Positions 50,566 to 59,636 are shown, counted from the stretch's first letter. The stretch is 64,000 nucleotides of DNA from Cyclobacteriaceae bacterium (GCA_025808415.1 CP075525.1:434001-498000); one strand, 5' to 3'. The notes: generated from the letters alone by a model not told the origin. Numbers and translations: made by a program.

Positions 50566-52710
50566 ATGAAACAACATGTTTTTCTTTTTATCGTCTTGAT
50601 TGTGTTGGCGATATCCTGTTCCCAACAAAAGGATCAGCAGACGAGCCTGATTTATCCGGTAACAAAAAAAGTGGATACGGTTGATGTTTATTTTGGAACA
50701 AAAGTTCCCGACCCATACCGTTGGCTGGAGAACGATACGGCTAGGGTCACAGCCGAATGGGTTGCTGCGCAGAATGAAGTTACGTTTGGGTACCTGAAAA
50801 ATATTTCATTTCGCGATGCCGTACGAAAACGCCTGGATGAACTGCAGAATTACGAGAGGATCAGTTCACCGGTGAAGTATGGTGAATACTATTATTATTC
50901 AAAAAACAGTGGCTTGCAAAACCACAACGTTCAATACCGAAAGAAGGGGGAAGATGGAGCAGAGGAAGTTTTTCTTGACCCCAATACATTTTCGAAAGAT
51001 GGTACAACCAGTTTGGCCGGAATGTTTTTTAGTAAAGATGGTTCCTTGCTTACTATTTTAATTCAGGAGGGCGGTTCTGATTGGCGAAAAGCAGTAACCA
51101 TGAATGCCATTGATAAGACCATTATTGGCGATACACTTTACGATTTAAAATTCACAGGTATTTCCTGGAAAGGAAATGACGGATTCTATTATTCGCGCTA
51201 TGATAATCCCAAAGGAAACCAACTGTTTTCAAAAGTTAATTTCAACAAAGTTTGCTTTCATAAACTGAACACACCGCAATCATCCGATCAGGTGGTGTAC
51301 GATGGTGGTGCACAAAGGCCGCAACGCAGGGCTGGTGCATACCTGACGGAAGATGAACGCTTCCTCATCCTTACAACTTCCATTAGCACTACAGGTAATG
51401 AATTATACATACGGGACTTAAACAATGCCAAAGGAACTTTTGTGCCGGCTGTTACCAATTTCGACAACAATCACAGCGTGGTAGACAATGATGGTACGCG
51501 CCTGATTATCCGAACCAACCTCAATGCACCCAATGGCCGCATTGTTGAAGTGGAAGCCAAAGATCCGAAACCTGAGAACTGGAAAGATATCATTGCTGAG
51601 GTTGATGACGCCATGCAGAATGTTAGTGCTGCCGGTCGTAAGCTTTTTGTGAGTTACCTGAAGGATGCAAAGTCACAGATCAAACAATTTAGTAATAAAG
51701 GTAAGCTTGAGCGTGAAGTGGAATTACCGGGTATAGGTTCTGCCGGAGGTTTCGGTGGCCGGTGGGAGGATAAGGATGTCTATTATTCGTTCACTTCTTT
51801 TATCTATCCGCCCACTATTTTCAAATACGACATTGCTTCCGGAAAATCAACCGAATATCAACGGCCTGATGTTGCGTTTAACCCGGATGACTATGAGACG
51901 AGGCAGGTTTTTTATGAAAGTAAGGACGGCACAAAGATTCCGATGTTTATTGTTCATAAGAAGGGAATTCCGCTGGATGGAAAAAATGCTACATGGTTAT
52001 ATGCTTATGGTGGGTTTAATATCAGTTTAACGCCCTCATTCAGCGCCTCCAGAATTGTTTGGCTGGAGAACGGAGGCGTGTTTGCTCAGCCCAACCTGCG
52101 GGGCGGGGGAGAGTATGGTGAGCAATGGCATATTGCCGGAACCAAAATGAACAAACAAAATGTTTTTGATGACTTTATAGCAGCAGGTGAGTACCTCATT
52201 GCAGAGAAGTACACATCAAGTGAAAAACTTGCCATTGCCGGAGGCTCAAATGGTGGTTTGTTGGTAGGAGCAACCATGACACAGCGTCCCGACCTGGCCA
52301 AGGTTGCTTTTCCGGCTGTCGGAGTAATGGATATGCTGCGCTATCACAAGTTTACCGTAGGGGCAGCCTGGGCTTATGATTACGGCACAGCCGATGATTC
52401 AAAGGAAATGTTTGAGTATTTAAAAACTTATTCTCCTGTACATGCGCTTAAACCGGGCACCTCTTATCCTGCCACTATGGTAACCACGGCCGATCATGAT
52501 GATCGGGTTGTGCCTGCGCACTCGTTCAAATTTGCCGCAACCCTGCAGGAGCATCATGCCGGAAATAATCCGGTGCTTATACGGGTTGATGTAAAGTCCG
52601 GACACGGTTCATCAAACCTTTCCAAGGCCCTGGATGTTACAGCCGATCAATATGCCTTTGCCTGGTATAACATGGGCATCATACCACCGTTGGCAAAGGG
52701 CGATATGTAG
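50566..52710 (+). CDS. Prolyl oligopeptidase (S9A), lipoprotein
   Basis: The 714-aa serine peptidase cuts short peptides after proline. It has a lipobox (LAISC, Cys18), the N-terminal DPYRWLEND motif typical of S9A, a seven-bladed propeller and a C-terminal alpha/beta hydrolase domain with GGSNGGLLVG (catalytic Ser), HDDRVVP (Asp) and SGHGSS (His). Lipidation puts it in the periplasm or at the cell surface, suited to peptide nutrition. Flanked downstream by a terminator and a GNAT gene. Confidence 0.95.
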   Translation: MKQHVFLFIVLIVLAISCSQQKDQQTSLIYPVTKKVDTVDVYFGTKVPDPYRWLENDTARVTAEWVAAQNEVTFGYLKNISFRDAVRKRLDELQNYERISSPVKYGEYYYYSKNSGLQNHNVQYRKKGEDGAEEVFLDPNTFSKDGTTSLAGMFFSKDGSLLTILIQEGGSDWRKAVTMNAIDKTIIGDTLYDLKFTGISWKGNDGFYYSRYDNPKGNQLFSKVNFNKVCFHKLNTPQSSDQVVYDGGAQRPQRRAGAYLTEDERFLILTTSISTTGNELYIRDLNNAKGTFVPAVTNFDNNHSVVDNDGTRLIIRTNLNAPNGRIVEVEAKDPKPENWKDIIAEVDDAMQNVSAAGRKLFVSYLKDAKSQIKQFSNKGKLEREVELPGIGSAGGFGGRWEDKDVYYSFTSFIYPPTIFKYDIASGKSTEYQRPDVAFNPDDYETRQVFYESKDGTKIPMFIVHKKGIPLDGKNATWLYAYGGFNISLTPSFSASRIVWLENGGVFAQPNLRGGGEYGEQWHIAGTKMNKQNVFDDFIAAGEYLIAEKYTSSEKLAIAGGSNGGLLVGATMTQRPDLAKVAFPAVGVMDMLRYHKFTVGAAWAYDYGTADDSKEMFEYLKTYSPVHALKPGTSYPATMVTTADHDDRVVPAHSFKFAATLQEHHAGNNPVLIRVDVKSGHGSSNLSKALDVTADQYAFAWYNMGIIPPLAKGDM

Positions 52711-52735
52711 TCAATAGATATTTTTATATAACTTC

Positions 52736-52767
52736 AAGGGCTATCATTATGATAGCCCTTTGTATTT
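52736..52767 (+). terminator. Rho-independent terminator of the prolyl oligopeptidase gene
   Basis: Perfect 10-bp stem AAGGGCTATC/GATAGCCCTT with a 5-base loop and TGTATTT tail, ending directly before the ATG of the next gene at 52768. The GNAT gene may thus rely on read-through or a promoter inside this hairpin. Confidence 0.85.
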
Positions 52768-53256
52768 ATGACATCAGTTGTTTCTATAAGAAAGGGCGCT
52801 AAGGCCGACCTGCCCCGTGTACTTGAGCTAATCAAAGAACTAGCATTGTATGAGAAGGCGCCACACGAAGTGATTAATACCGTTGAGCAAATGGAGCGGG
52901 ACGGTTTCGGCCCAACGCCAATCTATGGTTTATTTGTAGCCGAAAATGAAAGCGGAGTTGTGGGTATTTCCATTTTTTATTGGCGCTACTCCACGTGGAA
53001 GGGCAAGCGACTTTACCTGGAAGATATTGTGGTAACAGAACAAGAGCGCGGCAAAGGCATCGGTAAATTACTGTTTGACAGAACCATGCAACATGCCCTG
53101 GATGAAGGTTGCTCCGGTATGATGTGGCAGGTACTGGAATGGAACGAACCGGCCATTAATTTTTATAAGAAATATTATCGTGCGAAGCTGGATGGTGAAT
53201 GGATAAACTGCAGTTTGGAGCGTGAAGATATTAAGAAATTAATTTCAGCGACATGA
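52768..53256 (+). CDS. GNAT family N-acetyltransferase
   Basis: A 162-aa GNAT with VSIRKGAKADLPRVLELIKEL at the start, the acetyl-CoA loop VVTEQERGKGIGKLLFD (about residues 90-106) and WNEPAINFYKKY. This pattern matches spermidine/diamine acetyltransferase-like (SSAT2/thialysine) GNATs, but the acceptor is uncertain. It begins one base after a terminator hairpin and converges with the DUF4286 gene, 5 bp apart. Confidence 0.88.
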   Translation: MTSVVSIRKGAKADLPRVLELIKELALYEKAPHEVINTVEQMERDGFGPTPIYGLFVAENESGVVGISIFYWRYSTWKGKRLYLEDIVVTEQERGKGIGKLLFDRTMQHALDEGCSGMMWQVLEWNEPAINFYKKYYRAKLDGEWINCSLEREDIKKLISAT

Positions 53257-53261
53257 TCTAA

Positions 53262-53570
53262 TCAAACCTCTTCCAGCAATGTCCTGAAGGCAACATGCTT
53301 GTTGCCATATTTCTGTTTGTGTTTTTCGATCAGAGCCGGGGCAAGGTGCTCAAGGTAATGCACTACTTTATCCAACGAGTCGGCAAAATATTGGATGCTG
53401 TACGAAACAGATCCATCTTCATTATCGTGCAATACTTTGTAAAACTTATGGCCGATAAACATATTGGTAGCAAGCACATCAGGAATATGCTCATGCTTCA
53501 TCCAGGCCAGCCATTCTTGCTCTACATCTTTGTCGATGCCTACGGTTACGTTATACAGGTACATGCCCAA
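53262..53570 (-). CDS. DUF4286 family protein
   Basis: The 102-aa product matches DUF4286, small Bacteroidota proteins with a dimeric alpha/beta-barrel-like fold: YLYNVTVGIDKDVEQEWLAWM at the start, HIPDVLATNMFIGHKF and YSIQYFADSLDKVVHYL. Function unknown. It lies 22 bp downstream of the HD-domain gene on the same strand and may share its message. Confidence 0.85.
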   Translation of the reverse strand: MGMYLYNVTVGIDKDVEQEWLAWMKHEHIPDVLATNMFIGHKFYKVLHDNEDGSVSYSIQYFADSLDKVVHYLEHLAPALIEKHKQKYGNKHVAFRTLLEEV

Positions 53571-53592
53571 AGATAGGCAGCAACAGCAAGAC

Positions 53593-54174
53593 TTAAAATG
53601 TACTGATTTTTATTCCGGTAAGTACGGCCTCTGCTTTTCTGCGCATTTCACTTAAATCAATAACGGGCAGGTTGGTTTCTTTCGCCAGTTCATCCCATTT
53701 GCGCAACAGCAAACTCAGGTCAAAATACGGATCGCGTTGAAACTGCTCAGCCTCTTTAGCCGTCATCACACCGCCCTGAAGTGCCAGCGTTTGTTTACTG
53801 GCCTCGCTCAGGGCCTCATAGTATGAAGGGTATTTATACGTGAGGTAACGCTTGGCTTGCACATGGTTTTCGACAAGCCGGGCTACCCGTTCAGGAAAAC
53901 CAAGCTCGCGCAAAAAATCGGCCCCGATTTTTTCGTGCGACTTTATGCCATAGCCATTCATGTCATTTTCGGATGTTACTTCAACACAAAGATGCCCGAT
54001 ATCGTGGAAGAAGGCAGCCAGCACCACTTCATCATCAAACCCTTCGTTGATGGCTAATTGAGCTGCCTGCGACATATGTTCCATTTGTGAAACCGGTTCG
54101 CCAATGTAATCGGCAGAACCAAACTGTTCATAAAGAGAGAATACTTTTTCAACGCGTTCTTTAATCGTATCCAT
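53593..54174 (-). CDS. HD-domain oxygenase, PhnZ-like (phosphonate degradation)
   Basis: The 193-aa HD protein contains DYIGEPVSQMEH, where Tyr23 and Glu26 have the same spacing as Tyr24/Glu27 of PhnZ, the mixed-valence di-iron oxygenase that splits the C-P bond of 1-hydroxy-2-aminoethylphosphonate (residue numbers of PhnZ from memory). Metal ligands are visible as His33, His57-Asp58 in FFHDIGHLC, KSHEKIG and ENHVQAKRYL. It matches the phosphonate-degradation HD group (TIGR03276). It is divergent from the PhnX-like gene; a PhnY hydroxylase is not in the window. Confidence 0.85.
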   Translation of the reverse strand: MDTIKERVEKVFSLYEQFGSADYIGEPVSQMEHMSQAAQLAINEGFDDEVVLAAFFHDIGHLCVEVTSENDMNGYGIKSHEKIGADFLRELGFPERVARLVENHVQAKRYLTYKYPSYYEALSEASKQTLALQGGVMTAKEAEQFQRDPYFDLSLLLRKWDELAKETNLPVIDLSEMRRKAEAVLTGIKISTF

Positions 54175-54309
54175 ATAGCAAATGTATGTAACACTAAAGA
54201 TAGGCTGCGCATATTACGTTTCGGTTAATTCTCCATCGTATAAACATGAAGGTTATTTCATGTGGCAGATAGTGATTTTGGTTTACAGGATTTTACTTTT
54301 ATTAAAAAA

Positions 54310-55002
54310 ATGGAGATGAGTATTGCTTTAGTAGTTTTCGATTTGGCCGGCACAACCGTGAAGGACGATAAAGACATTCACAAAGTTCTTCGGCAAACAT
54401 TGGCAGAGCACCATGTTAGTATTAGCCTTGAAGATGCCAATGCGGTAATGGGTATTCCCAAACCTGTAGCCATCAGGCAGTTGTTGGAACAGCGTTACAC
54501 AGGTAACAAGGCCATAACCGAAGAGTGGATTGACGAAATTCATACAGCTTTTGTAACGCGAATGATTTCGTTTTACAAACACGATACTTCAGTTGGCGAA
54601 AAGGATGGCGTAAGTGAGACATTTAGAAAGTTGAAAGAAAGTAAACTAAAGATTGTGGTGGATACCGGGTTCGATCGGCAGATTACCGATCCTTTGCTTG
54701 AACGTTTAGGCTGGTTAGAGAATAATTTAATTGATGGCAGCGTTACCAGCGATGAAGTGGAGCGTGGCCGGCCCTACCCCGATATGATTTTCCGTGCCAT
54801 GGAATTGACCGATGTGAAGGATGTTCAGCAGGTGGCTAAAGTAGGTGATACCGCTTCCGATATTCAGGAAGGCCTTTCGGCCGGATGCAAGTATGTGATT
54901 GGAGTTACTACGGGCGCATTTACACATGAACAACTCAAACTGGAAAGACCTACGCACCTGATCGAACGAATTTCCGAATTGCCGGCAATTGTGCTCCACT
55001 AG
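54310..55002 (+). CDS. PhnX-like HAD hydrolase (phosphonatase-like)
   Basis: The 230-aa protein is a HAD hydrolase with the phosphonatase form of motif I, FDLAGTTVKDD (nucleophile Asp11), the GRPYPDM loop and KVGDTASDIQEG at the C-terminal motif. Lys51 in VMGIPKPVAIRQL aligns by hand with the Schiff-base Lys of phosphonoacetaldehyde hydrolase (MGxxK). It probably hydrolyses phosphonoacetaldehyde to acetaldehyde and phosphate, or a related compound (TIGR03351 group). The start ATG 54310 is preferred to an in-frame GTG at 54262, which adds 16 unconserved residues. Confidence 0.87.
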   Translation: MEMSIALVVFDLAGTTVKDDKDIHKVLRQTLAEHHVSISLEDANAVMGIPKPVAIRQLLEQRYTGNKAITEEWIDEIHTAFVTRMISFYKHDTSVGEKDGVSETFRKLKESKLKIVVDTGFDRQITDPLLERLGWLENNLIDGSVTSDEVERGRPYPDMIFRAMELTDVKDVQQVAKVGDTASDIQEGLSAGCKYVIGVTTGAFTHEQLKLERPTHLIERISELPAIVLH

Positions 55003-55030
55003 TTTGCATTAATATTACCGTAATGTTATA

Positions 55031-55056
55031 TTCATGTTAACCATCGTTAACATGAA
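55031..55056. promoter_or_regulatory. Perfect 10-bp inverted repeat before the next start codon
   Basis: TTCATGTTAA (55031-55040) and TTAACATGAA (55047-55056) around a 6-base spacer, directly abutting the GTG start at 55057. No T-run follows on the plus strand. It could be an operator or an RNA hairpin covering the ribosome-binding site. Confidence 0.6.
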
Positions 55057-55641
55057 GTGAAGCATTTTTTGTTTTGTTTACTCCTATTCAACAGTGCTCA
55101 ATCTTTGTCCGCGGGTTTGCAGTGGCATGAAGGTGTAATCGTTTTGCATGACAATCAGGTTTTGGCGGGTAAGCTAAATGTGGAACAAGTTCATGATGTT
55201 GTTTTATTTCGACATCGCGATTCATTGAATGTAACCGTGTTGCCGGCCTTCAAAGTAAAGGCAGTCAATTATTATGATGTTGCCAGTAATATCAACAGGC
55301 GTTTTATCTCACTGGATCAGCAGAGCGCAGCAAGAACTACTTACCTGTACGAGGTTGTTGTAACCGGAACGGTGAGGGTATTGCGCAGGCTTAATACATA
55401 TCATTCAGTACCACCGAATGATGACGAGTACATGTACTACTCCATGAAAAATGATGAGTTGGTTGAGCTAAAAAAATTTGGGGGCACCATGTTTACTCAC
55501 CTGGATGATTTATCGGGCCACCGGCTATCGGTTTACGTTCGCGCCAAAAGGTTTGATCCTTACCAGCTTGCCGATGCCATCCGCATTATTCAGTATTTTA
55601 ACTCGCTTGAAATTCCTGCAGGGGTGCTTTCCCGAAAGTAG
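55057..55641 (+). CDS. Secreted protein of unknown function
   Basis: The 194-aa product has a signal peptide (VKHFLFCLLLFNSAQSLSA, GTG start) and a beta-rich body containing HEGVIVLHDNQVLAGKLNVE, RDSLNVTVLPAFKVKAVNYYD and YMYYSMKNDELVELKKFGG. No family is recognised. The start GTG at 55057 is preceded by a perfect inverted repeat; an ATG at 55052 is out of frame. The 3' end overlaps the convergent DUF5690 gene by 44 bp. Its place between phosphonate genes may be incidental. Confidence 0.6.
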   Translation: MKHFLFCLLLFNSAQSLSAGLQWHEGVIVLHDNQVLAGKLNVEQVHDVVLFRHRDSLNVTVLPAFKVKAVNYYDVASNINRRFISLDQQSAARTTYLYEVVVTGTVRVLRRLNTYHSVPPNDDEYMYYSMKNDELVELKKFGGTMFTHLDDLSGHRLSVYVRAKRFDPYQLADAIRIIQYFNSLEIPAGVLSRK

Positions 55642-56935
55642 GTTTAGCTTCCGTGCGTTTGTACTTGAAATGAAAATAAAGGAGCGATCCACCAATCAGT
55701 AAACTACCAACAATGGAAATATAATAGCCACCTGAAATAAAAAAGCTGAGCCAGCTTAACCTGGCGTATCCAAATTCTTTAAAAAAAAGTATTCCAACAC
55801 TGGCCAGGTATCCGAAAGAGTCGGACACGTACATAATAAACCCTACCGTGCCGGTATATTTAAAAGTAGCCAGTAGCCGATCAAAGAAAATACTGTTAAA
55901 GGGAACATAGCCAAGGTAAAGCCCAAGCCCAATCAAAACCATCCAGGTAAAGGGATCAATAACAGCAAGCTCAAACAAGTAGGTGCTAAAGCCAATCAAG
56001 GCCATACCGGTTAGGATAATGAAATGATTGACCATGAGTGCAAGCGCATTATTGCGAATGAGCATAATGCTGCCCATAACAAAAAGCACAGCGAGTGAAA
56101 TAGGGATTTCGGTTTGTGTAAAAATGGCCGGATTGCCGCTATAGCCTAACGCTCCCCAAAGTTCGGCCGAAAAATTATCCCGAAAATCGCGCAGGGCTGT
56201 TAAGAGCATGTAGCTGAGCACAAAAAATATGATGCCCGGTAAAAAAGTGAGCGTAAACATTTTTCGCTCTTGCAAATTCATAGGTTCCCGCTTTGCACGA
56301 AGGGATTCATCCAATAATGATGGTGGGGGAATTTTATCCAACAGAAACAAAAATATCAGTAACGGAAGAGTAAAGAGGGCACAGGCAACAAAAGGCATCC
56401 ATAATTCCGGCACATTTAAATCCCGCATCAGGTAGGCACCCGTAGTGCGGCAGAAGCCGGATGAAAAAATAAAACTCACCGAAAGTGCTGCGCCCAATAC
56501 TTCTGTCATGCGCCTGCCTTCCAGGAAACTGAAAATCATGCCCCACACCATGCCCAAGGGCAAACCGTTGGTGAACAGGAAAACCAGGTTGTAAGGGGCA
56601 GGCGTAAGGGCAAACAGTAACCACGAAACACCCGCCATGGCCACCATGCCCAATATTCCTTTTGTGCGCGCATTTGTTTTTAGTTCACTCACCACTTTTA
56701 TTCCAATGAATTTTGAAAGTGAGTAACCAACAACCTGAAACGTAACCAGCCAGACTTTATAACTGATTCCCCAATAGGCATGCCCATCGAATGTGGCTAC
56801 GGAAAATGTTTTTCGGAAGATGTAAACACACGTGTACAACAAGAAGGCTGCCAACGATGCGTAAAGCGTAAACCACACCGGGTGTGCCTGACGCAACCAC
56901 TTTGTAATGGCATGTTCGTGCAGTTCAGGTTGCAT
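55598..56935 (-). CDS. DUF5690 family transporter-like membrane protein (MFS fold)
   Basis: The 445-aa protein has about twelve membrane helices and the MFS-like layout of the DUF5690 family: TLYASLAAFLLYTCVYIFRKTFSVATF at the start, KFIGIKVVSELK, a long cytoplasmic loop near residues 205-225 and a matching second half. The early FRKTFSVATF segment recalls glycerol-phosphate/hexose-phosphate antiporters, so a phosphonate or organophosphate substrate is plausible. The PHP phosphatase gene ends within its first codons (11-bp overlap), suggesting co-transcription on the minus strand. Confidence 0.8.
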   Translation of the reverse strand: MQPELHEHAITKWLRQAHPVWFTLYASLAAFLLYTCVYIFRKTFSVATFDGHAYWGISYKVWLVTFQVVGYSLSKFIGIKVVSELKTNARTKGILGMVAMAGVSWLLFALTPAPYNLVFLFTNGLPLGMVWGMIFSFLEGRRMTEVLGAALSVSFIFSSGFCRTTGAYLMRDLNVPELWMPFVACALFTLPLLIFLFLLDKIPPPSLLDESLRAKREPMNLQERKMFTLTFLPGIIFFVLSYMLLTALRDFRDNFSAELWGALGYSGNPAIFTQTEIPISLAVLFVMGSIMLIRNNALALMVNHFIILTGMALIGFSTYLFELAVIDPFTWMVLIGLGLYLGYVPFNSIFFDRLLATFKYTGTVGFIMYVSDSFGYLASVGILFFKEFGYARLSWLSFFISGGYYISIVGSLLIGGSLLYFHFKYKRTEAKPTFGKAPLQEFQAS

Positions 56936-57782
56936 AGCTCGTAAACGTAAAGGCTTGCCAACGGCCTTGTAACAATGCCATGCTTTCGCGATACCCTATT
57001 TTAGCCAATGCCTGGATTACCGGCAAGAACTCACGTATAAGTTGATCAGGATGGTGGGCATCGGAATTAATGACTATGGGGATTTTTTTGCTGTGCGCAT
57101 ACGTTAATGCCCACCAACCCGGATAGGGCTCCACGGTTTTCCCCTGGTAGATGCCTCGTGTATTCACTTCCAGAAATGCTCCGTACCGGGCAACCTCATA
57201 TAGTGTTTGCATAACCTGCTGCCGGTACCAACTGTCCGATTCATCGAACAGTGTTTGGTGTTTATTATGTATTTTGATTTTATCAAGATGCCCGACAATT
57301 GTTGGACAATCCTTGCGGATCATATCGCGCGTTAGTTCGAAGTAGCGTGTTACTGCATCCTGAATGTTGTTGTTGAATAGTGTTGAGAGGCCATCGTTAA
57401 ACATTTCAAAAGTCCCATCAATCTCCCAGGGCTTATGGCTTGGCAACCTATCGACAAAATGAATGGAGCCGATGGTGTAATCGAGTTGTTTACTGAATGT
57501 GGTTGGGCCTGTAATGGCAGGAATGTAATCTACCTCCAGGCCGATGTAGAGTTCAAGCTCTTTTAATTGAGACCTTAATTCGTTAAGCTCCTTTAAATAC
57601 GCGGGTAGTCGTGAAGCCTCCATGCACCATTTACATTCAAAAGGCAATGGCGCATGCGATGATATTCCAAGGCTTGAAAGACCTAAGGTTTCCGCTCGTT
57701 CAACATAAGTTTGTGCACGGTCTTTACCATCGCAATAGGTTGTGTGCGTATGAAAATTTGATAACATACTTAATAGTTCCAA
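56925..57782 (-). CDS. PHP-domain phosphatase (HisJ/histidinol-phosphatase type)
   Basis: A 285-aa PHP metal-dependent phosphoesterase: NFHTHTTYCDGK (residues 9-20, metal His pair), GISSHAPLPF, GLEVDYIP, GSIHFVDRLPS, ILGHLDK-like VGHLDKIKIHN and the late INSDAHHPDQL. It matches HisJ-type histidinol-phosphatases, but no his genes are nearby and it overlaps the DUF5690 gene, so a role on another phosphate monoester is possible. The start ATG at 57782 allows alternative starts at 57767. Confidence 0.87.
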   Translation of the reverse strand: MELLSMLSNFHTHTTYCDGKDRAQTYVERAETLGLSSLGISSHAPLPFECKWCMEASRLPAYLKELNELRSQLKELELYIGLEVDYIPAITGPTTFSKQLDYTIGSIHFVDRLPSHKPWEIDGTFEMFNDGLSTLFNNNIQDAVTRYFELTRDMIRKDCPTIVGHLDKIKIHNKHQTLFDESDSWYRQQVMQTLYEVARYGAFLEVNTRGIYQGKTVEPYPGWWALTYAHSKKIPIVINSDAHHPDQLIREFLPVIQALAKIGYRESMALLQGRWQAFTFTSYAT

Positions 57783-57899
57783 GTTTCGTCATAAAATTTC
57801 AGCAGTAAAGCCTTTCACACATCCTTAACAAAAAAGTAACAGGCACACGTATAACAGTCAATGCATTTTATAACCTTTACTAAAAGTATTTAATCATCT

Positions 57900-59030
57900 A
57901 TGAGTTCAGATCGTGTTGCTGATATCGCTATTGTAGGCGCGGGCATTGCAGGCCTTGCCCATGCTTACATGGCATTGAAAAAGGGCTATCGTGTAGTGTT
58001 ATTCGAGCGCGACCAGTTTGCTGTGGGTGCTTCGGTGCGCAACTTTGGCTTGGTGTGGCCTATCGGGCAGGAGCCGGGTCTTGGTTTGGAGATGGCTTTG
58101 CGCTCACGCCAGCATTGGCTGGACGTTTCATCGCAAGCCGGCTTTTGGTTAAACCCCAACGGATCAATGCATGTTGTTTACCATGATGATGAAGTGGCCG
58201 TGCTTGAAGAGTTTATGGATATATATAAAGACACAGCTTTTCAATGCGCGCTGCTTACCCCACAACAAGTATTGGAAAAATCACCGGTGGTCAACTCAAA
58301 AAATCTGAAAGCCGGGTTGTGGAGCGCAACCGAAGGAACGGTTTATTCACGTGAGTCTATTCGCAGGATCCCGGAATGGCTGGTGGAGAAATATGGACTC
58401 ATTATTAAATACGGCCATGCCGTTGTGGAGGTATCGCTTCCGCATATCGTAACGGCACGCGAAACCTGGCATGTTGATAAAGTATTTATTTGCAGCGGTG
58501 CCGACTTTGAAACCTTATATCCGGAGGTTTACGACCGGCAGCTTATCACAAAATGTAAATTGCAAATGATGAAGGCTGTACCTGATCGTCCGGTGCAGAT
58601 TGGCCCCACGTTATGTGCCGGGCTTACGTTACGGCACTATAGTGCTTTTGCAAAATGTAAATCCTTAAAAGAGGTTGACCTTCGGTACGATCGGGAATCC
58701 ATAATGTATAAAGAGCATGGCATTCATGTGTTGCTGGCCCAAAACCACCTCGGGGAGTTGATTATTGGTGATTCGCACCATTACAACCGAACCGTTGAAC
58801 CCTTCGATCGCGAAGATGTGAATGAAATAATCTTGGGCTATCTGTCATCTTTTACAAAACTTGGCAGCTTAAGCATAACCGAGCGCTGGCATGGGGTTTA
58901 CCCCAAATTGCAAGGCGACATAAGCCTTGTTCTTGAACCTGAACCCAACGTAATGATTATTAACGGGCTAGGCGGTGCGGGCATGACCTTAAGCTTTGGT
59001 TTGGCCGAGCGGGTGATGAGCACACTATAA
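57900..59030 (+). CDS. FAD-dependent oxidase of phosphonate clusters (TIGR03364-like)
   Basis: The 376-aa flavoprotein has a Rossmann motif IAIVGAGIAGLAHA (GxGxxG at 13-18), the DAO-type body with SVRNFGLVWPIGQEPG and ATEGTVYSRESIRRIP, and a C-terminal FAD loop INGLGGAGMTLSFGLAERV. It matches the FAD oxidoreductases found in phosphonate gene clusters, which, as I recall, can oxidise 2-aminoethylphosphonate or its N-methyl form to phosphonoacetaldehyde, the substrate of the PhnX-like hydrolase at 54310. It stands between the PHP gene and the cupin regulator. Confidence 0.88.
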   Translation: MSSDRVADIAIVGAGIAGLAHAYMALKKGYRVVLFERDQFAVGASVRNFGLVWPIGQEPGLGLEMALRSRQHWLDVSSQAGFWLNPNGSMHVVYHDDEVAVLEEFMDIYKDTAFQCALLTPQQVLEKSPVVNSKNLKAGLWSATEGTVYSRESIRRIPEWLVEKYGLIIKYGHAVVEVSLPHIVTARETWHVDKVFICSGADFETLYPEVYDRQLITKCKLQMMKAVPDRPVQIGPTLCAGLTLRHYSAFAKCKSLKEVDLRYDRESIMYKEHGIHVLLAQNHLGELIIGDSHHYNRTVEPFDREDVNEIILGYLSSFTKLGSLSITERWHGVYPKLQGDISLVLEPEPNVMIINGLGGAGMTLSFGLAERVMSTL

Positions 59031-59033
59031 AGA

Positions 59034-59608
59034 TTACTTCGGCATGAGGAAATAAACCACCAGCATAACTGCTTTTTCGCCCGATGTATTAATGGGCAAA
59101 TGCGGAACGGAGGCATCAAAATATAATGAGTCACCTTCTTCCAGCGTAATTTTTTCATTATTGATCTGATAGTCGCAACGACCGGATATCAGGTATTTGA
59201 ACTCATAGCCATCGGAAGTAGTAGGCCTGCCTTTTGCACCCGGTTTTACGGTAAGCAATACGGCCTCCAGGGTGCAGGTTGAAATATTCTGTGAAAGAAT
59301 ATGCTGGTAATCGAACCCTTCGCGTCCTTCGCGCTCCACCGTTTTGTATTGACTTTTTTGACAACGAGGTAATCTTTTCCATTCAGCAATACCATTTCAC
59401 TGAAAAATTCTTTCAATGAAATATCCAGTGATTGAATTAAGGTAATGAACACCGGGAGTGAGGGCAGCGTGCGGGAGTTTTCAATTTTGGAGAGCAACCC
59501 TTTGCTTACCTTGGTTCGGTTGGCGAGTTGTTGAATAGTCAGGTTTTTCTCGAGGCGTGTTGCCCGTATCTTCTGTGCAATGCGCGATACCACTTCATTG
59601 TCGATCAT
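59034..59608 (-). pseudogene. XRE-cupin transcription regulator broken by a one-base shift
   Basis: Two adjacent frames together give a normal XRE-cupin regulator. The first (from ATG 59608, MIDNEVVSRIAQKIRATRLEK) holds the helix-turn-helix: LTIQQLANRTKVSKGLLSKIE. The second, in the -1 frame, holds the C-terminal cupin (GYEFKYLISGRCDYQINNEK ... EEGDSLYFDASVPHLP). The frames join at an A6 run (T6 at 59354-59359 on the plus strand): seven A would read VVKKSQYKTVEREGREGF without a break. It may be a sequencing error, a true mutation, phase variation or slippage on AAAAAAG. Uncorrected, the first frame runs to 59246 and a GTG at 59339 could start the cupin part separately. Confidence 0.85.
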
Positions 59609-59619
59609 GGAAATAAATC

Positions 59620-59636
59620 GTTTACTCCTTGTAAAC
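59620..59636. promoter_or_regulatory. Possible XRE-cupin operator (GTTTAC inverted repeat)
   Basis: GTTTAC and GTAAAC flank a 5-base spacer, 12 bp upstream of the preferred start of the XRE-cupin gene and in the divergent region before susC. Another GTAAAC half-site occurs nearer susC around 59751. Confidence 0.4.
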
